From assembly GCF_014287775.1 (NCBI RefSeq), contig NZ_JACOOZ010000002.1, forward strand, positions 62,001 through 126,000: a stretch of DNA of 64,000 nucleotides, given 5' to 3'. This DNA is from Eubacterium_G segne. Its GTDB lineage: Bacteria > Bacillota > Clostridia > Lachnospirales > Lachnospiraceae. The position numbers were made by a program, and so were the translations under genes. Numbering within the stretch: position 1 is the stretch's first letter; the number at the start of each line of letters is the position of its first letter. This document shows positions 32,378-42,469 of the stretch, piece by piece. The notes under the pieces were generated by a model that was not told where the DNA came from, ran no database searches, and saw only the letters and a program-made list of their open reading frames with translations.

Positions 32378-35300
32378 TTATGAAATCCTCCGTCTTCTCT
32401 GTCTGCTTCTTACAAACAGGTAAAGAAGTGTGAGCACAATCATTATCACTGCTCCAATGACGCCATAAGCCATGCCGCCTGCTCCCGTTGCCGGAAGTCT
32501 GAGTGTTGCGTCATTCTTTACCTCATATGTAAGGTCAAAGAACCTGTACACTTCGTTTTCCTCATCCCACTTTGCCTTTGAGGTGTCTGCTCCCATTGCA
32601 TCCGCCTCAGCCTTTGTGAGTTTAAGTGGAAGTGTTATCTCAACAGGGTCCTTTAACAGGCTGTGTCCGTTTACCGTCTTTGTCTCGGTTAAGGTGTACT
32701 TCTGTGGTGGAAGTGTCTTTTCACCGTTTTTAACTCCGAATACAAGTTCACCGTTCTTGTCGGTTTTTCCGGTAATGGTGAGTCCGTTTTCACCCTTTAG
32801 AGTGAACTCTGCACCCTCAAGCGGTTTTCCGGTGCCCCCATCTGTCTTTAATACCTTAATGGATCCTCCGGTATACTCATCAGTCATCACATATTCAACT
32901 TCCGTGGTATCGTCTGTTACCTCAAACTCTATGTCCTCTGCAAGCTCATAGTTTTCAGGTGCATACTCTTCATGTATCCTGTACTTTCCGTTTCCAAGTC
33001 TGAACACACTTGACGTGTCTGCTCCCGTTGTCCATGAATACAGGACATTTCCGCTTTCATCAAGTAACTGCAGTCTTGCTCCCGGAAGAAGGTCTCCGCT
33101 TCCCGTTTTCTTTATGATTGAAACAAGTTTCGGCTTGTCAAGCATTGTGATTGTGACTGTTTCCGCAGCTGACGCATCATAAGCATCACCCGTTTCACCG
33201 TCCCTGTCAACCTCGTCAACAACTCCGTCCCCGTCATCAGGATTTGTGATGTCATCATCACTTCCGGTTTCCGGTTCAAGGTCGTCTGCAGGTTCATTCG
33301 TTGGCACCTTTCCGTCGTTCCAGTTCACTTTGTTTCCGCCCTGGTCCGTAAACTGTGTGCCGTCCATTCTGTTGTAGTCATCTTCTGTCACGCCGTTTCC
33401 GTCATTCCACTGTCTTCCTGCAACAAACTCTATGTCTTCTGCTCTCTGGTAATCATCCGGTGCAGACACCTCATGGAGATAGTATGTCTCACCTTCTACG
33501 AGATAATCTATCTCGTGTTCGCTTCCGTCGGTTGTCCACTGCTCAACAACGTTTCTGTTTTTGTCAAGCACCTGCAGTACACATCCTGAAAGTGGTTCAC
33601 CTGTATCCGTTGCAAGTTTGATGAACCTTGTCTTTGTGTAATCATCATTCATCACGATCTGCTGTACCTCGTTGCTCTCTCCTACCTCAAAGGTGATGCT
33701 TTCGGCAACAACATAGCCCTTTGGTGCCCTTTTCTCAACAAGTCTGTAAGTACCCGTCTTTATTCTGTCTATTCTGTGAGGTGTCTTTTCTGAAATCCAG
33801 CTGTCAACAAGGTTGTTCTCGCTGTCATAAAGTTCCATTTCAGCACCTTCTATTTCCTCGCCTGTGGTGATATCACACTTTCTAAGCTCTAACTTATTGT
33901 AATCATCCTTCATTTCCACCTTTGTCACACTTCCGTCCTTATTCACGGTAAATTCAATCGGTGTGGCAATGGTGTATCCGTCAGGTGCCACCTCTTCCGT
34001 GAGTGTGTACTTTTCACCTGCCTTTAGTCCGTAAATCTTGTGTGTCTTTCCGTCACTGGTCCAGTGGTCAACAGTGTTTCCGCTTACGTCTGTCACGGTG
34101 TACTCACCGCCTGTAAGCTCCTCACCTGTTGTGATGTCCGTCTTGTCAATCCATGTCTCGGTCTTTTTGTTCTCAAAGGTTACTTTAAAGTACGGTATGC
34201 CGTCTTCATCAACACCGTCTTCCTTTCCCTTTTCAAGATTCACTGTCCTTGGTGTGTCATCCCTCACGTATCCGTCAGGTGCCTCAACTTCTTCAATTCT
34301 GTATGTTCCATATGTCAGCTTTTCCGTCTTGATCAGTCCGTTTTCATCTGTAACAAACAGTCTTTCTTCCTGACTGATTATATCATTTCCTTCATCATCG
34401 GTGCCTGAAACATCCTGCATGATGTAGCTGTTGTTATTTACGTCAAATATCTTAAAGACTGCACCCTCAATTCTTCCATTGTCCGTGCTGTCTTCCTTGT
34501 ACAGCTTTATCCTTGCCTTTTCTTCCTCGTTCACTACCGTTATTGTTTTTGCAGTCACGTCACTGTTTCCGCCGTTTTCAGTTGTAAGCTCCACCATCTG
34601 GTTTGGAGCCTTTTTGTATCCGTCGGGAACCTTTGTTTCAACAAGAACGTACTTTCCAAACGGAATGTCTTCAAATGATGCGTAGCCGTTTACAACCTTT
34701 TCTGTTCCACGGCTCTTTACATTGCTGTAATCGTAATCATCAATGTTTTTGTCTGTAACATCCGCCGGGCACTCATACAGGGTAAACTCTGCACCGTTTA
34801 GGTCATTTCCCCTGTCGTCCACCTTGTGTACGTTTAACCTTGCACTGTCCTCGTCTTCCTCAAAGGTAACAGTGGCATTAAAGGTTGTTACACCTGTTCC
34901 GGTGGCAATGTCTTCTGCCCTTATCTGTTTTACCTCGTCTGAAAACAGGAACTTTCCACTCTTTGGTGCCTTTGTTTCCTTAATCCAGTAGTCCTTAAGC
35001 GGAAGGTTTTCTGCAGTTCCCTTTCCGTTTCTTCCTATTATAATGGTTGTTACTGGAAGTGAAAGTGTGCTGTCCTCATATATGGTGTATTCCGCACCTT
35101 CAAGATCAGCCACGTTGTAGTTCTGCTTCTTTGACTGCTTTGTGACACTTATGTTAAGTCTGTATGACTCGTCAATTAATTCCTCTGCGTCTATTGTTCC
35201 ACCGTTTTCAATGGTGACTGTCTTTCCGTCTGAAAATGTAACCGTGAGATTATCTGCCTTCCATTTGGCTTCAATGTCACTGTAAACCACATGTGCGTCA

Positions 35301-37483
35301 ACCCTGAAGTCCTTAATCTTTCCGTAGTTGTCGGGAACCCTGTCTTCCCTTACAACGAGTTTCAGTGTCTTTGTTCCGTCAGCGTTAAGGGTTGCATGAG
35401 ACTGGTCATCATTTACTGAAATCTCTGGATATTCAAGCGGCTTTCCCTTAGCATCAATATCCGTTGAGTAAACACCCTTTATGTTTAAACGTTTATTCAT
35501 CGCCCTACACAGGCTGTTATCATCTGCATAGTAGACGTTAAATCCGGCTCCCGTAAGCAGCGTGCCGCGTTCATCCTTTTTTCTAAGTGAAAAGATTATT
35601 CCGGTTTCCGGTGGCTTTGAGTTTCCAATCTTAACACCAAAGGTCTTTGCGTATGCATTTGCGGTATTCCATTCGCCGGCACCCTTTATCAGTCTGCCAT
35701 ACTTACTGTAATTGTTTTCATCAAGTTTTAACCAGTAATCGCCTTCTGTCGGTCTCTTTCCAACGTTTGCGATCCTTGCCTGATAATAGGTTGCATTCTT
35801 TGTGTCTGCACTGTCTCTTACAATGTCACCTTTCGCATATCCTGCACCCATGACAAAGACACCCTTGTCCTCTTCAACCATGGTGTTTTCATAAAATGGC
35901 ATGTCAAGTCCGTCCTTTAGACTTATTTCTGCCTCATCACCATTGTTGATGTACGGTGCCTCAACATCCTTTTCCTTTATCTTGAACTTTCCAAGGTTGT
36001 CTGCAGTATAGTTAAGGATGTTTTCCTCGTTTGACTTAATGGAAAATGACGGGGTGTTTTTGTATGCTCCGTATCCGTTATTCAGGTCCTTTGACCACTC
36101 ATAAACGTCAAATGTTGCATCAAGTGTCTTTTTATCATCCGTTTCATCAGTCTTTACAACGTTTACCTTCATTATCTTCTTTATGTTCTTTAGGATGTTT
36201 GCATTGTTAAGGGCTGATGAATTCTTTACCCACACTGCATAGAGTGTAACCTTTCCGTCTGCATCCGTTGTCAGGTTCTTAACGCTTTCACCGTTTAGGA
36301 ACTCCGGCTCTGCGGCATCCCTGTTTCTGCTCCATCCAAGGAAGGTGTGTCCCGTTCTTATGTATGCATTCTGTGTAAGGTTAAGTGCTGCGTCATACGT
36401 GTGTTCCTGATTTGCCATCGTTCCGGCTGTTGCACCGTTTCCGTCATATATGACGGTGTACCTGTTCACGTCAAACAGTGCGTTGAATGTGACGGTGCCG
36501 GAGGTTGCCCTTAGGTTCATGTATGATGTCGGGATGTAGCTGCTCTTCATGGCATCCGCATTTGTTGTTGTGTTAAGTGCTGTTCCCGTTGTGGTCTTTG
36601 CACCACCACTTGTGTAAAAGTAATGGGTGTCATTATCCATTCCCGTTATGTTCCAGCCCTTAAAGGTGTATCCTGCCTTCGTTGGTTTTTCCACGTAAAA
36701 GTAGGAATTGCTGTAGTCTGATGTCTTTTCCCCTCCGTCAAGTGCGGTTGTCGGGTTCTGTTTCTGTGTTCTTCCGTTTGACGGGTTTGTGTAAGTGGTG
36801 TTGTTACCGTTCTTAAACTTTCCGCCATCAAGATTGTAGGCTATGCCATATGAGTTTCTTCCTATATGAAGTGTGATTGTGCTGTGCACACTTGCATTGC
36901 CCTGTCTCAATCCGCACTCATAAAGGTTTAATGCCATTATCATGTTTTTTGTGTATGAACTGCTGTTATGTGCCACCGTGACGTCCGTGTATGAGTTCGT
37001 GGTTATCGGTGTTTTTACCTTGTCCGCAAGTCTGAATGTGTGATTGTTTCTGTTGTTCTTTTCAACCTTAACGTATGAGGTGTGTGCCGGTACACTAAAC
37101 TGCAGATTACACATTAAAAGCGAAACGGTGCCATCCTGTGATGTCACGATGTTCTTATGGGACTGTGTGGTATTGAGTTTAAGCCCCAGCTTCGGACTTG
37201 TCACACTTCCCGAATACGTTACGGTGTTGCTTGTTGCCGTTTCATCACCTGCGGATAACTTCTTTCCTGATGCCTTTTTTGCCGTCACGTTTACCCTTAA
37301 GGTATCCGTGTCCCCTGTTGTGTCATTTACAACCTTTACGTAAAAGTATCCCGTTGATCCTGAAACCAGTATGGCATCCGCTGCCTTTACGGGCATTGTC
37401 ATGCCCTCTGCCATTCCAAGGGTAAGGACGGATGCCATGACAATGGCTGAAAATCTCTTTATCATTCTTTTCATTTTCTTCAT
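32378..37483 (-). CDS. LPATG-anchored multi-domain SpaA/Cna-B adhesin
   Basis: This 1701-residue surface protein has a basic signal peptide (about 1-35). An N-terminal region with InlB B-type repeats follows (YDGNGATAG ... GHTFLGW ... VTLYAVW, about 340-420, and a related unit before it), then at least eight SpaA/Cna-B-like domains. These have the shape K-x-D-x-x-TGE-x-L-x-GA ... Y-x-L-x-E-x-x-APDGY, with the Lys and Glu expected for isopeptide bonds. It ends with LPATG (1663-1667), a hydrophobic segment and a RRRR tail, the cell-wall sorting signal. It starts 15 nt after the gene upstream and is the last gene of the pilus operon. Probable role: adhesin or tip pilin (inference). Confidence 0.9.
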   Translation of the reverse strand: MKKMKRMIKRFSAIVMASVLTLGMAEGMTMPVKAADAILVSGSTGYFYVKVVNDTTGDTDTLRVNVTAKKASGKKLSAGDETATSNTVTYSGSVTSPKLGLKLNTTQSHKNIVTSQDGTVSLLMCNLQFSVPAHTSYVKVEKNNRNNHTFRLADKVKTPITTNSYTDVTVAHNSSSYTKNMIMALNLYECGLRQGNASVHSTITLHIGRNSYGIAYNLDGGKFKNGNNTTYTNPSNGRTQKQNPTTALDGGEKTSDYSNSYFYVEKPTKAGYTFKGWNITGMDNDTHYFYTSGGAKTTTGTALNTTTNADAMKSSYIPTSYMNLRATSGTVTFNALFDVNRYTVIYDGNGATAGTMANQEHTYDAALNLTQNAYIRTGHTFLGWSRNRDAAEPEFLNGESVKNLTTDADGKVTLYAVWVKNSSALNNANILKNIKKIMKVNVVKTDETDDKKTLDATFDVYEWSKDLNNGYGAYKNTPSFSIKSNEENILNYTADNLGKFKIKEKDVEAPYINNGDEAEISLKDGLDMPFYENTMVEEDKGVFVMGAGYAKGDIVRDSADTKNATYYQARIANVGKRPTEGDYWLKLDENNYSKYGRLIKGAGEWNTANAYAKTFGVKIGNSKPPETGIIFSLRKKDERGTLLTGAGFNVYYADDNSLCRAMNKRLNIKGVYSTDIDAKGKPLEYPEISVNDDQSHATLNADGTKTLKLVVREDRVPDNYGKIKDFRVDAHVVYSDIEAKWKADNLTVTFSDGKTVTIENGGTIDAEELIDESYRLNISVTKQSKKQNYNVADLEGAEYTIYEDSTLSLPVTTIIIGRNGKGTAENLPLKDYWIKETKAPKSGKFLFSDEVKQIRAEDIATGTGVTTFNATVTFEEDEDSARLNVHKVDDRGNDLNGAEFTLYECPADVTDKNIDDYDYSNVKSRGTEKVVNGYASFEDIPFGKYVLVETKVPDGYKKAPNQMVELTTENGGNSDVTAKTITVVNEEEKARIKLYKEDSTDNGRIEGAVFKIFDVNNNSYIMQDVSGTDDEGNDIISQEERLFVTDENGLIKTEKLTYGTYRIEEVEAPDGYVRDDTPRTVNLEKGKEDGVDEDGIPYFKVTFENKKTETWIDKTDITTGEELTGGEYTVTDVSGNTVDHWTSDGKTHKIYGLKAGEKYTLTEEVAPDGYTIATPIEFTVNKDGSVTKVEMKDDYNKLELRKCDITTGEEIEGAEMELYDSENNLVDSWISEKTPHRIDRIKTGTYRLVEKRAPKGYVVAESITFEVGESNEVQQIVMNDDYTKTRFIKLATDTGEPLSGCVLQVLDKNRNVVEQWTTDGSEHEIDYLVEGETYYLHEVSAPDDYQRAEDIEFVAGRQWNDGNGVTEDDYNRMDGTQFTDQGGNKVNWNDGKVPTNEPADDLEPETGSDDDITNPDDGDGVVDEVDRDGETGDAYDASAAETVTITMLDKPKLVSIIKKTGSGDLLPGARLQLLDESGNVLYSWTTGADTSSVFRLGNGKYRIHEEYAPENYELAEDIEFEVTDDTTEVEYVMTDEYTGGSIKVLKTDGGTGKPLEGAEFTLKGENGLTITGKTDKNGELVFGVKNGEKTLPPQKYTLTETKTVNGHSLLKDPVEITLPLKLTKAEADAMGADTSKAKWDEENEVYRFFDLTYEVKNDATLRLPATGAGGMAYGVIGAVIMIVLTLLYLFVRSRQRRRRIS

Positions 37484-37498
37484 CGTTTTCTATCCTCC

Positions 37499-40400
37499 TT
37501 ACCATATGGTGTTATCCCATGTCCTGTTGTCATAGGATAATCCCTTTTCTCCGTTTAAGTATGTTGTCTTTCCCGGATATATTGTCACTTCCATTGAAAG
37601 TCCCGGTTTGTTTGCAAATATTTCTGAATTAAGGGTATTCTCCCTTAAGTAGTATGTTCCCGGAACCAGTGGACCGCTCTTAAAGTGTCCGCCCCTGTCA
37701 AGGACAATGTTGTCAAGTCCGGATACAGGTCTTGTGCAGTTTTTGTCCGTGTATAATCCGTAGGTTATTCCAAGAAGTTTGCTTGAAAAGTCAAGGGTTG
37801 TGTCCCTGTTTCCAAGTCCGTCCTCTATTATCTTTGTTATGTCAAGATAACCCATTCCGGTGTCAGTAAATGACGTGAACTCTGCCATGCTGTTTCTGTT
37901 CTGTTCATTTATTACAAGATACTTCATTGTGGTGTCGTCAATAGTGTAACCGTCCGGTGCCTTTGTCTCTGCCACCGCAAACATTCCCCTGTTTGTCTTG
38001 GTCCACCTTACAAGGTGTTCCTCGATTTCTATTCTTGCATATCCGTCACTTCCGGTTTTTCTTGTTTTAATCGGCATGTATCTTCTGCCGTTCCATTCAT
38101 AGAACGTGAACTCTGCACCCTGCAGTGGTTCTCCCGTTACTGCATCGAGTTTTCTTGCCGCAAGTCCCGCATACCACGGAATCTGGTTTCCCACTTTTCT
38201 TGCATTTACTCCCGGCTTTGCCTCAATGGCAGTTGTGGCATTCTTTGTTACATTTACCGTTTTTACTGCGTTTTTGTCTGCAGGCTCATAACCGGCATTC
38301 CATGATGTTTCCTTTACATAGTAGGTTCCCGTTGGAATTGCACTGCTCTTTCCGTAGCCTGTTGTTCCCTTTGTTGTGATTGTTGTAACCTTTTTCTTTA
38401 GGTTGCGGTCCGAATAAACCGTAAAGGTTGCGGTCATGTCATAGTCAGCTGACACGTCGTTTCCGTCTGCGTCACTTACCACCTTTTGAACGCTTATGTA
38501 TCCGTATTCCGTTGTGAGTGGATTGTCAACAGTCCATTCAAGTGGTGCTTCCTCACTGTCCTTGGCATTATCCTTGTTTATCTGTATGTCCTTTCTTGCG
38601 TGGTTGTTCTTATGGCCCTTTGGTGCCTCTGTTTCCTCTATTCTCCACTTGCCCTGGTTCTTTTGGGTGTAATAAAGCCATCCGGTTGCAGCTTTTCCCT
38701 TGCTGTCTGTTGTTATCACGCCATTGTTTCCTACGGATGTTGCCGTGACGTACTTGCTGCCGTTCCACCGGTAAACAGTGAACCTTGCACCGGACAGGTC
38801 CTTGTCAGTGCCTGTTTCCTTCTTGTGCACACTTATTCTTGTTCTCCACGGTTTATTTACCGTTGAAAGTCTTACTGCCTTGTTCTTTGATGTTCCATCC
38901 TTTGTTGTCTTTACGGTGTAAACCTTTTTGTTTAAGTATGTTCCCTTCGGGTTTACAAGCTCCCTTATGTAATACTTTGTGTCTGTCTTAAGTTTCAGTG
39001 CCTGTGTCTCGCTTGTTGTTGCCTTTCCGTCTTTATCAAGTGTCATCTTAAACAACGGGCTCTTTCCACTTTTTGCTCCTGATTCCGTCTTGAACACTCC
39101 GTATACGGCTCCCGCAACAACTCCGGGACTTCCGCCTGCATCCGTCTTCTTTACTATCTGTATGTATGCCGGTTTCTTTTCAACCTGTATCTTTATGGCT
39201 CCCGCCAGTTTCTGTCTTCCCGCTGCATGGTATTCCCCGACAATCTCAACATAATATGTGTTGTTGTCATTCCTTAGGTATGCATTTACATATGAAAGCA
39301 TTGACTTTGTAAGCTGTGACATGTAATATCCGGCATCCCCGTGGTCAACACAGTTTAAGTACATTGATGTTGGTACGTCACCGGTGCTTACTATTCCAAG
39401 TCCCTCGGATGATACAATGTCGTCTATGAGACTTACCAGCTTATTCTTTGAGAACCTGACCTGTACACCGTCAAAAACCGAAACGCCTGTCGGTGCACCG
39501 TTATGGTATTCCTCACAGGTATGGCTTACCGCCATTCCCGATACCGCTTTAAGCACCGTACCCTGCTTTATGTTTGATGCGGCATTTACAGTTTTGATGC
39601 CAAGGGTGTCACTTATTAAGTCAGAAATGTTTGATGCCATTGTCTTGACAGTGGTGTCACTCTTTTTGTCAGTTATTATTCCTGTGTTTGTGTGGCTTTC
39701 CCATCCGCCGTTTACCGCATTGTCAGGTCTGCTTAACAGCTCATCCTGAAGTTTGCCGTTACCAAGTGTTATCTCCACTCCCCGGTAATCATAGTCATTT
39801 CTTAAGGTAATGATTAAGTCATCACCCTTTCTTTCAGTGTCCCTTATCACTTCACTGTTTTCTATGGTCCTGCCGTTTCTTTTTACCGTGATGTCTGCCT
39901 CTGCAGCGTGCTCTCTTCTGTTCTGGACCGTTATTGTCTTAACGCCTGCGTTTAAGTTATAATCACAGCCCTTGAACACTTCCGTGTCATTTCCGTTTTC
40001 ATCCGTTACGGTGGCATGAATGATGTTGTCATCTGCCACAACCTTCATTCCCATGCTTTCTGCCGGCTTTTCGGTTACGTTTACGGTGTACTTCTCATGC
40101 CAGTACATTCTTGCGTCACTTACAGGGCTTACGCTGTATGTTATCTCATAAGTTCCGGGTTTGCCTGTGTCTACCTCTCCGTCACTTATCGACATTACGT
40201 ACTCATCAGAGTCATAGTTCTGAAATGACAGCTGTGGATAATACTCATCACCTCTTGTGATGCTTAACTCCCTTTCATTTTCATGGCTTATTCCGCTGTC
40301 CGTGTAGTCTGCCGGAACCTGACCTCCAAATGAAGGCGACTTTTCAAGTCCATATATGACCTCATCCTGTTTTCCTGAACGAACCGTTGACGATGACTTG

Positions 40401-40771
40401 TCTGATACTGCGGTGAATGTGTAAAGCCTAAGTCTGCTCTCTCCCTTTTCATCCGTTATCCTGTATACGACATTGGAGGTTGCACCGGGGGTTAGGTCAA
40501 TGCTTCCCTCCTCGTATGCCACTCTTTCATCTTCACCAAGGTTTCCGTCAGGATGATAGTTTTTGGGGTCAAATGCCTTGTCACCTGCCCACACGTAAAG
40601 GTTTGTTCCGTATGTGATGTTTCCGTCGTACTCACTTAGGAGTTTTTCGGGAACCACGCTTACGGTGGCATCGGCACTGCTTTTCTTAAGCATTGTGCCT
40701 CCCCATACCGTTGTGACTATCATTGCTGACGAAAGAAGCACTGCGGTGATTCTTTTTGTGCGTCTTCTCAT
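37499..40771 (-). CDS. Large secreted SpaA-domain protein without sorting signal
   Basis: This 1090-residue protein has a signal peptide (about 1-34, basic then hydrophobic). An N-terminal half (to about 520) that I do not recognise is followed by about five SpaA/Cna-B-like domains, starting near IQIVKKTDAGG, ISVHKKETGTDKDLSGARFTVY, ISVQKVVSDADG, AARKLDAVTGEPLQGAEFTFY and LDITKIIEDGLG. E-box-like segments such as WRIEETEAPKG and FAVAETKAPDG are present. It ends at YDNRTWDNTIW with no LPXTG motif and no membrane segment. The stop codon overlaps the ribosome-binding site of the next gene, so there is no room for a lost anchor. It may be a pilus-associated or soluble adhesin. Confidence 0.82.
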   Translation of the reverse strand: MRRRTKRITAVLLSSAMIVTTVWGGTMLKKSSADATVSVVPEKLLSEYDGNITYGTNLYVWAGDKAFDPKNYHPDGNLGEDERVAYEEGSIDLTPGATSNVVYRITDEKGESRLRLYTFTAVSDKSSSTVRSGKQDEVIYGLEKSPSFGGQVPADYTDSGISHENERELSITRGDEYYPQLSFQNYDSDEYVMSISDGEVDTGKPGTYEITYSVSPVSDARMYWHEKYTVNVTEKPAESMGMKVVADDNIIHATVTDENGNDTEVFKGCDYNLNAGVKTITVQNRREHAAEADITVKRNGRTIENSEVIRDTERKGDDLIITLRNDYDYRGVEITLGNGKLQDELLSRPDNAVNGGWESHTNTGIITDKKSDTTVKTMASNISDLISDTLGIKTVNAASNIKQGTVLKAVSGMAVSHTCEEYHNGAPTGVSVFDGVQVRFSKNKLVSLIDDIVSSEGLGIVSTGDVPTSMYLNCVDHGDAGYYMSQLTKSMLSYVNAYLRNDNNTYYVEIVGEYHAAGRQKLAGAIKIQVEKKPAYIQIVKKTDAGGSPGVVAGAVYGVFKTESGAKSGKSPLFKMTLDKDGKATTSETQALKLKTDTKYYIRELVNPKGTYLNKKVYTVKTTKDGTSKNKAVRLSTVNKPWRTRISVHKKETGTDKDLSGARFTVYRWNGSKYVTATSVGNNGVITTDSKGKAATGWLYYTQKNQGKWRIEETEAPKGHKNNHARKDIQINKDNAKDSEEAPLEWTVDNPLTTEYGYISVQKVVSDADGNDVSADYDMTATFTVYSDRNLKKKVTTITTKGTTGYGKSSAIPTGTYYVKETSWNAGYEPADKNAVKTVNVTKNATTAIEAKPGVNARKVGNQIPWYAGLAARKLDAVTGEPLQGAEFTFYEWNGRRYMPIKTRKTGSDGYARIEIEEHLVRWTKTNRGMFAVAETKAPDGYTIDDTTMKYLVINEQNRNSMAEFTSFTDTGMGYLDITKIIEDGLGNRDTTLDFSSKLLGITYGLYTDKNCTRPVSGLDNIVLDRGGHFKSGPLVPGTYYLRENTLNSEIFANKPGLSMEVTIYPGKTTYLNGEKGLSYDNRTWDNTIW

Positions 40772-40797
40772 GTCTCTGTCTCCTTGTCTTTTGCGGA

Positions 40798-40813
40798 TGC
40801 GGGAAGTCCCGCA
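40798..40813. other. Compact GC-rich hairpin before the 1090-aa gene
   Basis: TGCGGG-AAGT-CCCGCA lies in the 113-nt gap between the class B-like sortase gene and the SpaA protein gene. No T run follows on the minus strand, so it is more likely an mRNA processing or stabilising element than a terminator. Confidence 0.4.
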
Positions 40814-40884
40814 CCCTGTCTTAATGTTACTTCTATTTTTACTGTTAAATCCTGCCGTTAAGTGTTACTTTTGTTTACCGTGTC

Positions 40885-41628
40885 TTAATCATCACTTTCA
40901 GTGCAGAAAACCACTATCTTTTCTCCCGTGTCATGGGTTGTGTCACAGGTTGAAAGGGTAAGGGCTCTCTTACATTCATTAAGACTTTTTTCACTTACAC
41001 ATGGATAAATGGATTTTTCCATCTGTTTTCTTATCCACTCCCCGTAATCGCCCTTTATGTCTGTTTCATACACTCCTGATGAAATGTCTGCGTGCATTAC
41101 CGATGCGATGGTGTAGTGAAGTGTTATGTCCGGTGTGTACAGCGTTACACTCTCATGTCCCTTAAGGAAAGAGCTGTCAAGGTATTCCTTTAGTTCACCG
41201 AACATTACACCGGTCCAGCTTCCCATGTTGTGTCCGTATATGATGTTGTTTCTGTTTTTTATTATCTCAGTGTCATGCAGCCTTTCGTCAAGGAATATTG
41301 AACCGTAAATGCTGTAATTGCCCTCAATGTCCCTGTACAGGTATTCATCATTGCTTTTGGCCCTTATAACGGGATATGAAATGCCCGTGTTTTCTATCTC
41401 TATCCATGCCACTATGTCCGGATTTATCTTCCACAGCCTTTCAAAGTCAATGGTTTTCGTCTTTTCATCCTTTGCATCATTCTCAATCCTTATGTACTTA
41501 AGTTTTACGCTGTATAAATCCCTTACGTCATTTCCAAGATAAAACAGTGACACAATCAGTGTAACGATGAAAAGCAGTAATGCCACTCTTCTAAGCACTG
41601 TCCCTGCCTTTTTTCTTTTTTCTGCCAT
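40885..41628 (-). CDS. Class B-like sortase with Lys at the catalytic Arg position
   Basis: This is a membrane transpeptidase that attaches LPXTG-like proteins to peptidoglycan or pili. An N-terminal membrane anchor (about 15-32) is followed by a sortase fold whose INPDIVAWIEIENTGISYPV entry and IIYGHNM (His133) and LTLSTC (Cys228) motifs match class B. In class B the catalytic Arg directly precedes the IVV/VVV strand; here that residue is Lys237 (GEKIVVFC). The start lies inside the end of the class C gene (38-bp overlap). Its likely role is anchoring the finished pilus or the LPATG adhesin (inference). Confidence 0.88.
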   Translation of the reverse strand: MAEKRKKAGTVLRRVALLLFIVTLIVSLFYLGNDVRDLYSVKLKYIRIENDAKDEKTKTIDFERLWKINPDIVAWIEIENTGISYPVIRAKSNDEYLYRDIEGNYSIYGSIFLDERLHDTEIIKNRNNIIYGHNMGSWTGVMFGELKEYLDSSFLKGHESVTLYTPDITLHYTIASVMHADISSGVYETDIKGDYGEWIRKQMEKSIYPCVSEKSLNECKRALTLSTCDTTHDTGEKIVVFCTESDD

Positions 41629-42469
41629 TTTTATTCCTTATAATCCTGTCGGTTACCACCAGCAACAATGAAAGGAACAGTCCGATGATTATGCATGTCT
41701 CGTATTCCCTCATCCACTGTGATGTCCGCCTTTTTTTCGTGGTTGTTTCACTTACTGCATTGTCACTGCATCTTTTTCCGGTTACAAGAAGTCTGTGGTC
41801 GTTCACTCCGTAAGGCGTGCAGGTCACAAGGGTACACAGGTCTTCTCCATCCCTGATGGAGAGTTTTCCCGTGTCCCCGGGCAGTACGACGTTTATTTCG
41901 CACACACGGTAACACAGCCTTTCTCCCAGAACCCTTATGTAGAAGACATCCCCCACACTTAACAGTTCAAGGTCCGTGAACAGCTTCTTGTTTCTAAGCC
42001 CCGTGTGTCCCGTTATGACACTGTTGGTGCTTTTTCCTCCCACGGGAAGTGAGGTGCCCTCTAAGTGACCACACCCTGCCTCTAACACCGTCTGTGACGT
42101 TCCGTGGTATATGGGAAGTTTCACGTCTATCTGTGGTATCACTATTTCTCCCATTACGGGACTCCCGTTCACTGACAGCTGGCTTTCATAGCCCTTTGGT
42201 GCCTTTTTTATCACATCAGTGTCAAATGGGTCATGAAGCACTCCAACCCTGTTTACCAGTTCACTGTTATACTTGTCCGCCTGCCTTCTTATTTCATCAA
42301 GTTTTTTTTGTGATGTACTGCTTATGCTTTTTTCACTTGATGTTATCACTGATGATGCACGGTTTTTATAAATCTCATTGCTTATATAGGGGTATGCCGC
42401 AATTAAACCCCCAACAGCAATGATTAATGCGGGTATCATTTTCCTTAAGAGAAATTTTCTAAATTTCAT
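41591..42469 (-). CDS. srtC: Class C (pilin-polymerising) sortase
   Basis: This sortase joins pilin subunits through LPXTG-Lys bonds. It has an N-terminal membrane segment (about 11-29), the class C lid motif DPF (80-82) that occludes the active site, His155 in VITGHTGL, Cys217 in TLVTCTPYG and Arg226 in NDHRLLVTGKR. A C-terminal membrane segment (about 255-270) and a basic tail follow, as expected for this class. Its ATG lies 11 bp inside the end of the pilin gene with an AAAGG site, so the enzyme and its substrate are translationally coupled. Confidence 0.94.
   Translation of the reverse strand: MKFRKFLLRKMIPALIIAVGGLIAAYPYISNEIYKNRASSVITSSEKSISSTSQKKLDEIRRQADKYNSELVNRVGVLHDPFDTDVIKKAPKGYESQLSVNGSPVMGEIVIPQIDVKLPIYHGTSQTVLEAGCGHLEGTSLPVGGKSTNSVITGHTGLRNKKLFTDLELLSVGDVFYIRVLGERLCYRVCEINVVLPGDTGKLSIRDGEDLCTLVTCTPYGVNDHRLLVTGKRCSDNAVSETTTKKRRTSQWMREYETCIIIGLFLSLLLVVTDRIIRNKNGRKKKKGRDSA

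Noticed and set aside
37481..37501. Read-through fusion of the two giant SpaA proteins, which are in the same frame
   Set aside because: A second in-frame stop (TAG) follows the TAA within a few codons, and the downstream gene has its own ribosome-binding site and signal peptide.
38486..38866. 126-codon plus-strand frame and neighbouring Cys/Leu-rich frames
   Set aside because: These are antisense shadows of the SpaA-domain protein, without ribosome-binding sites.
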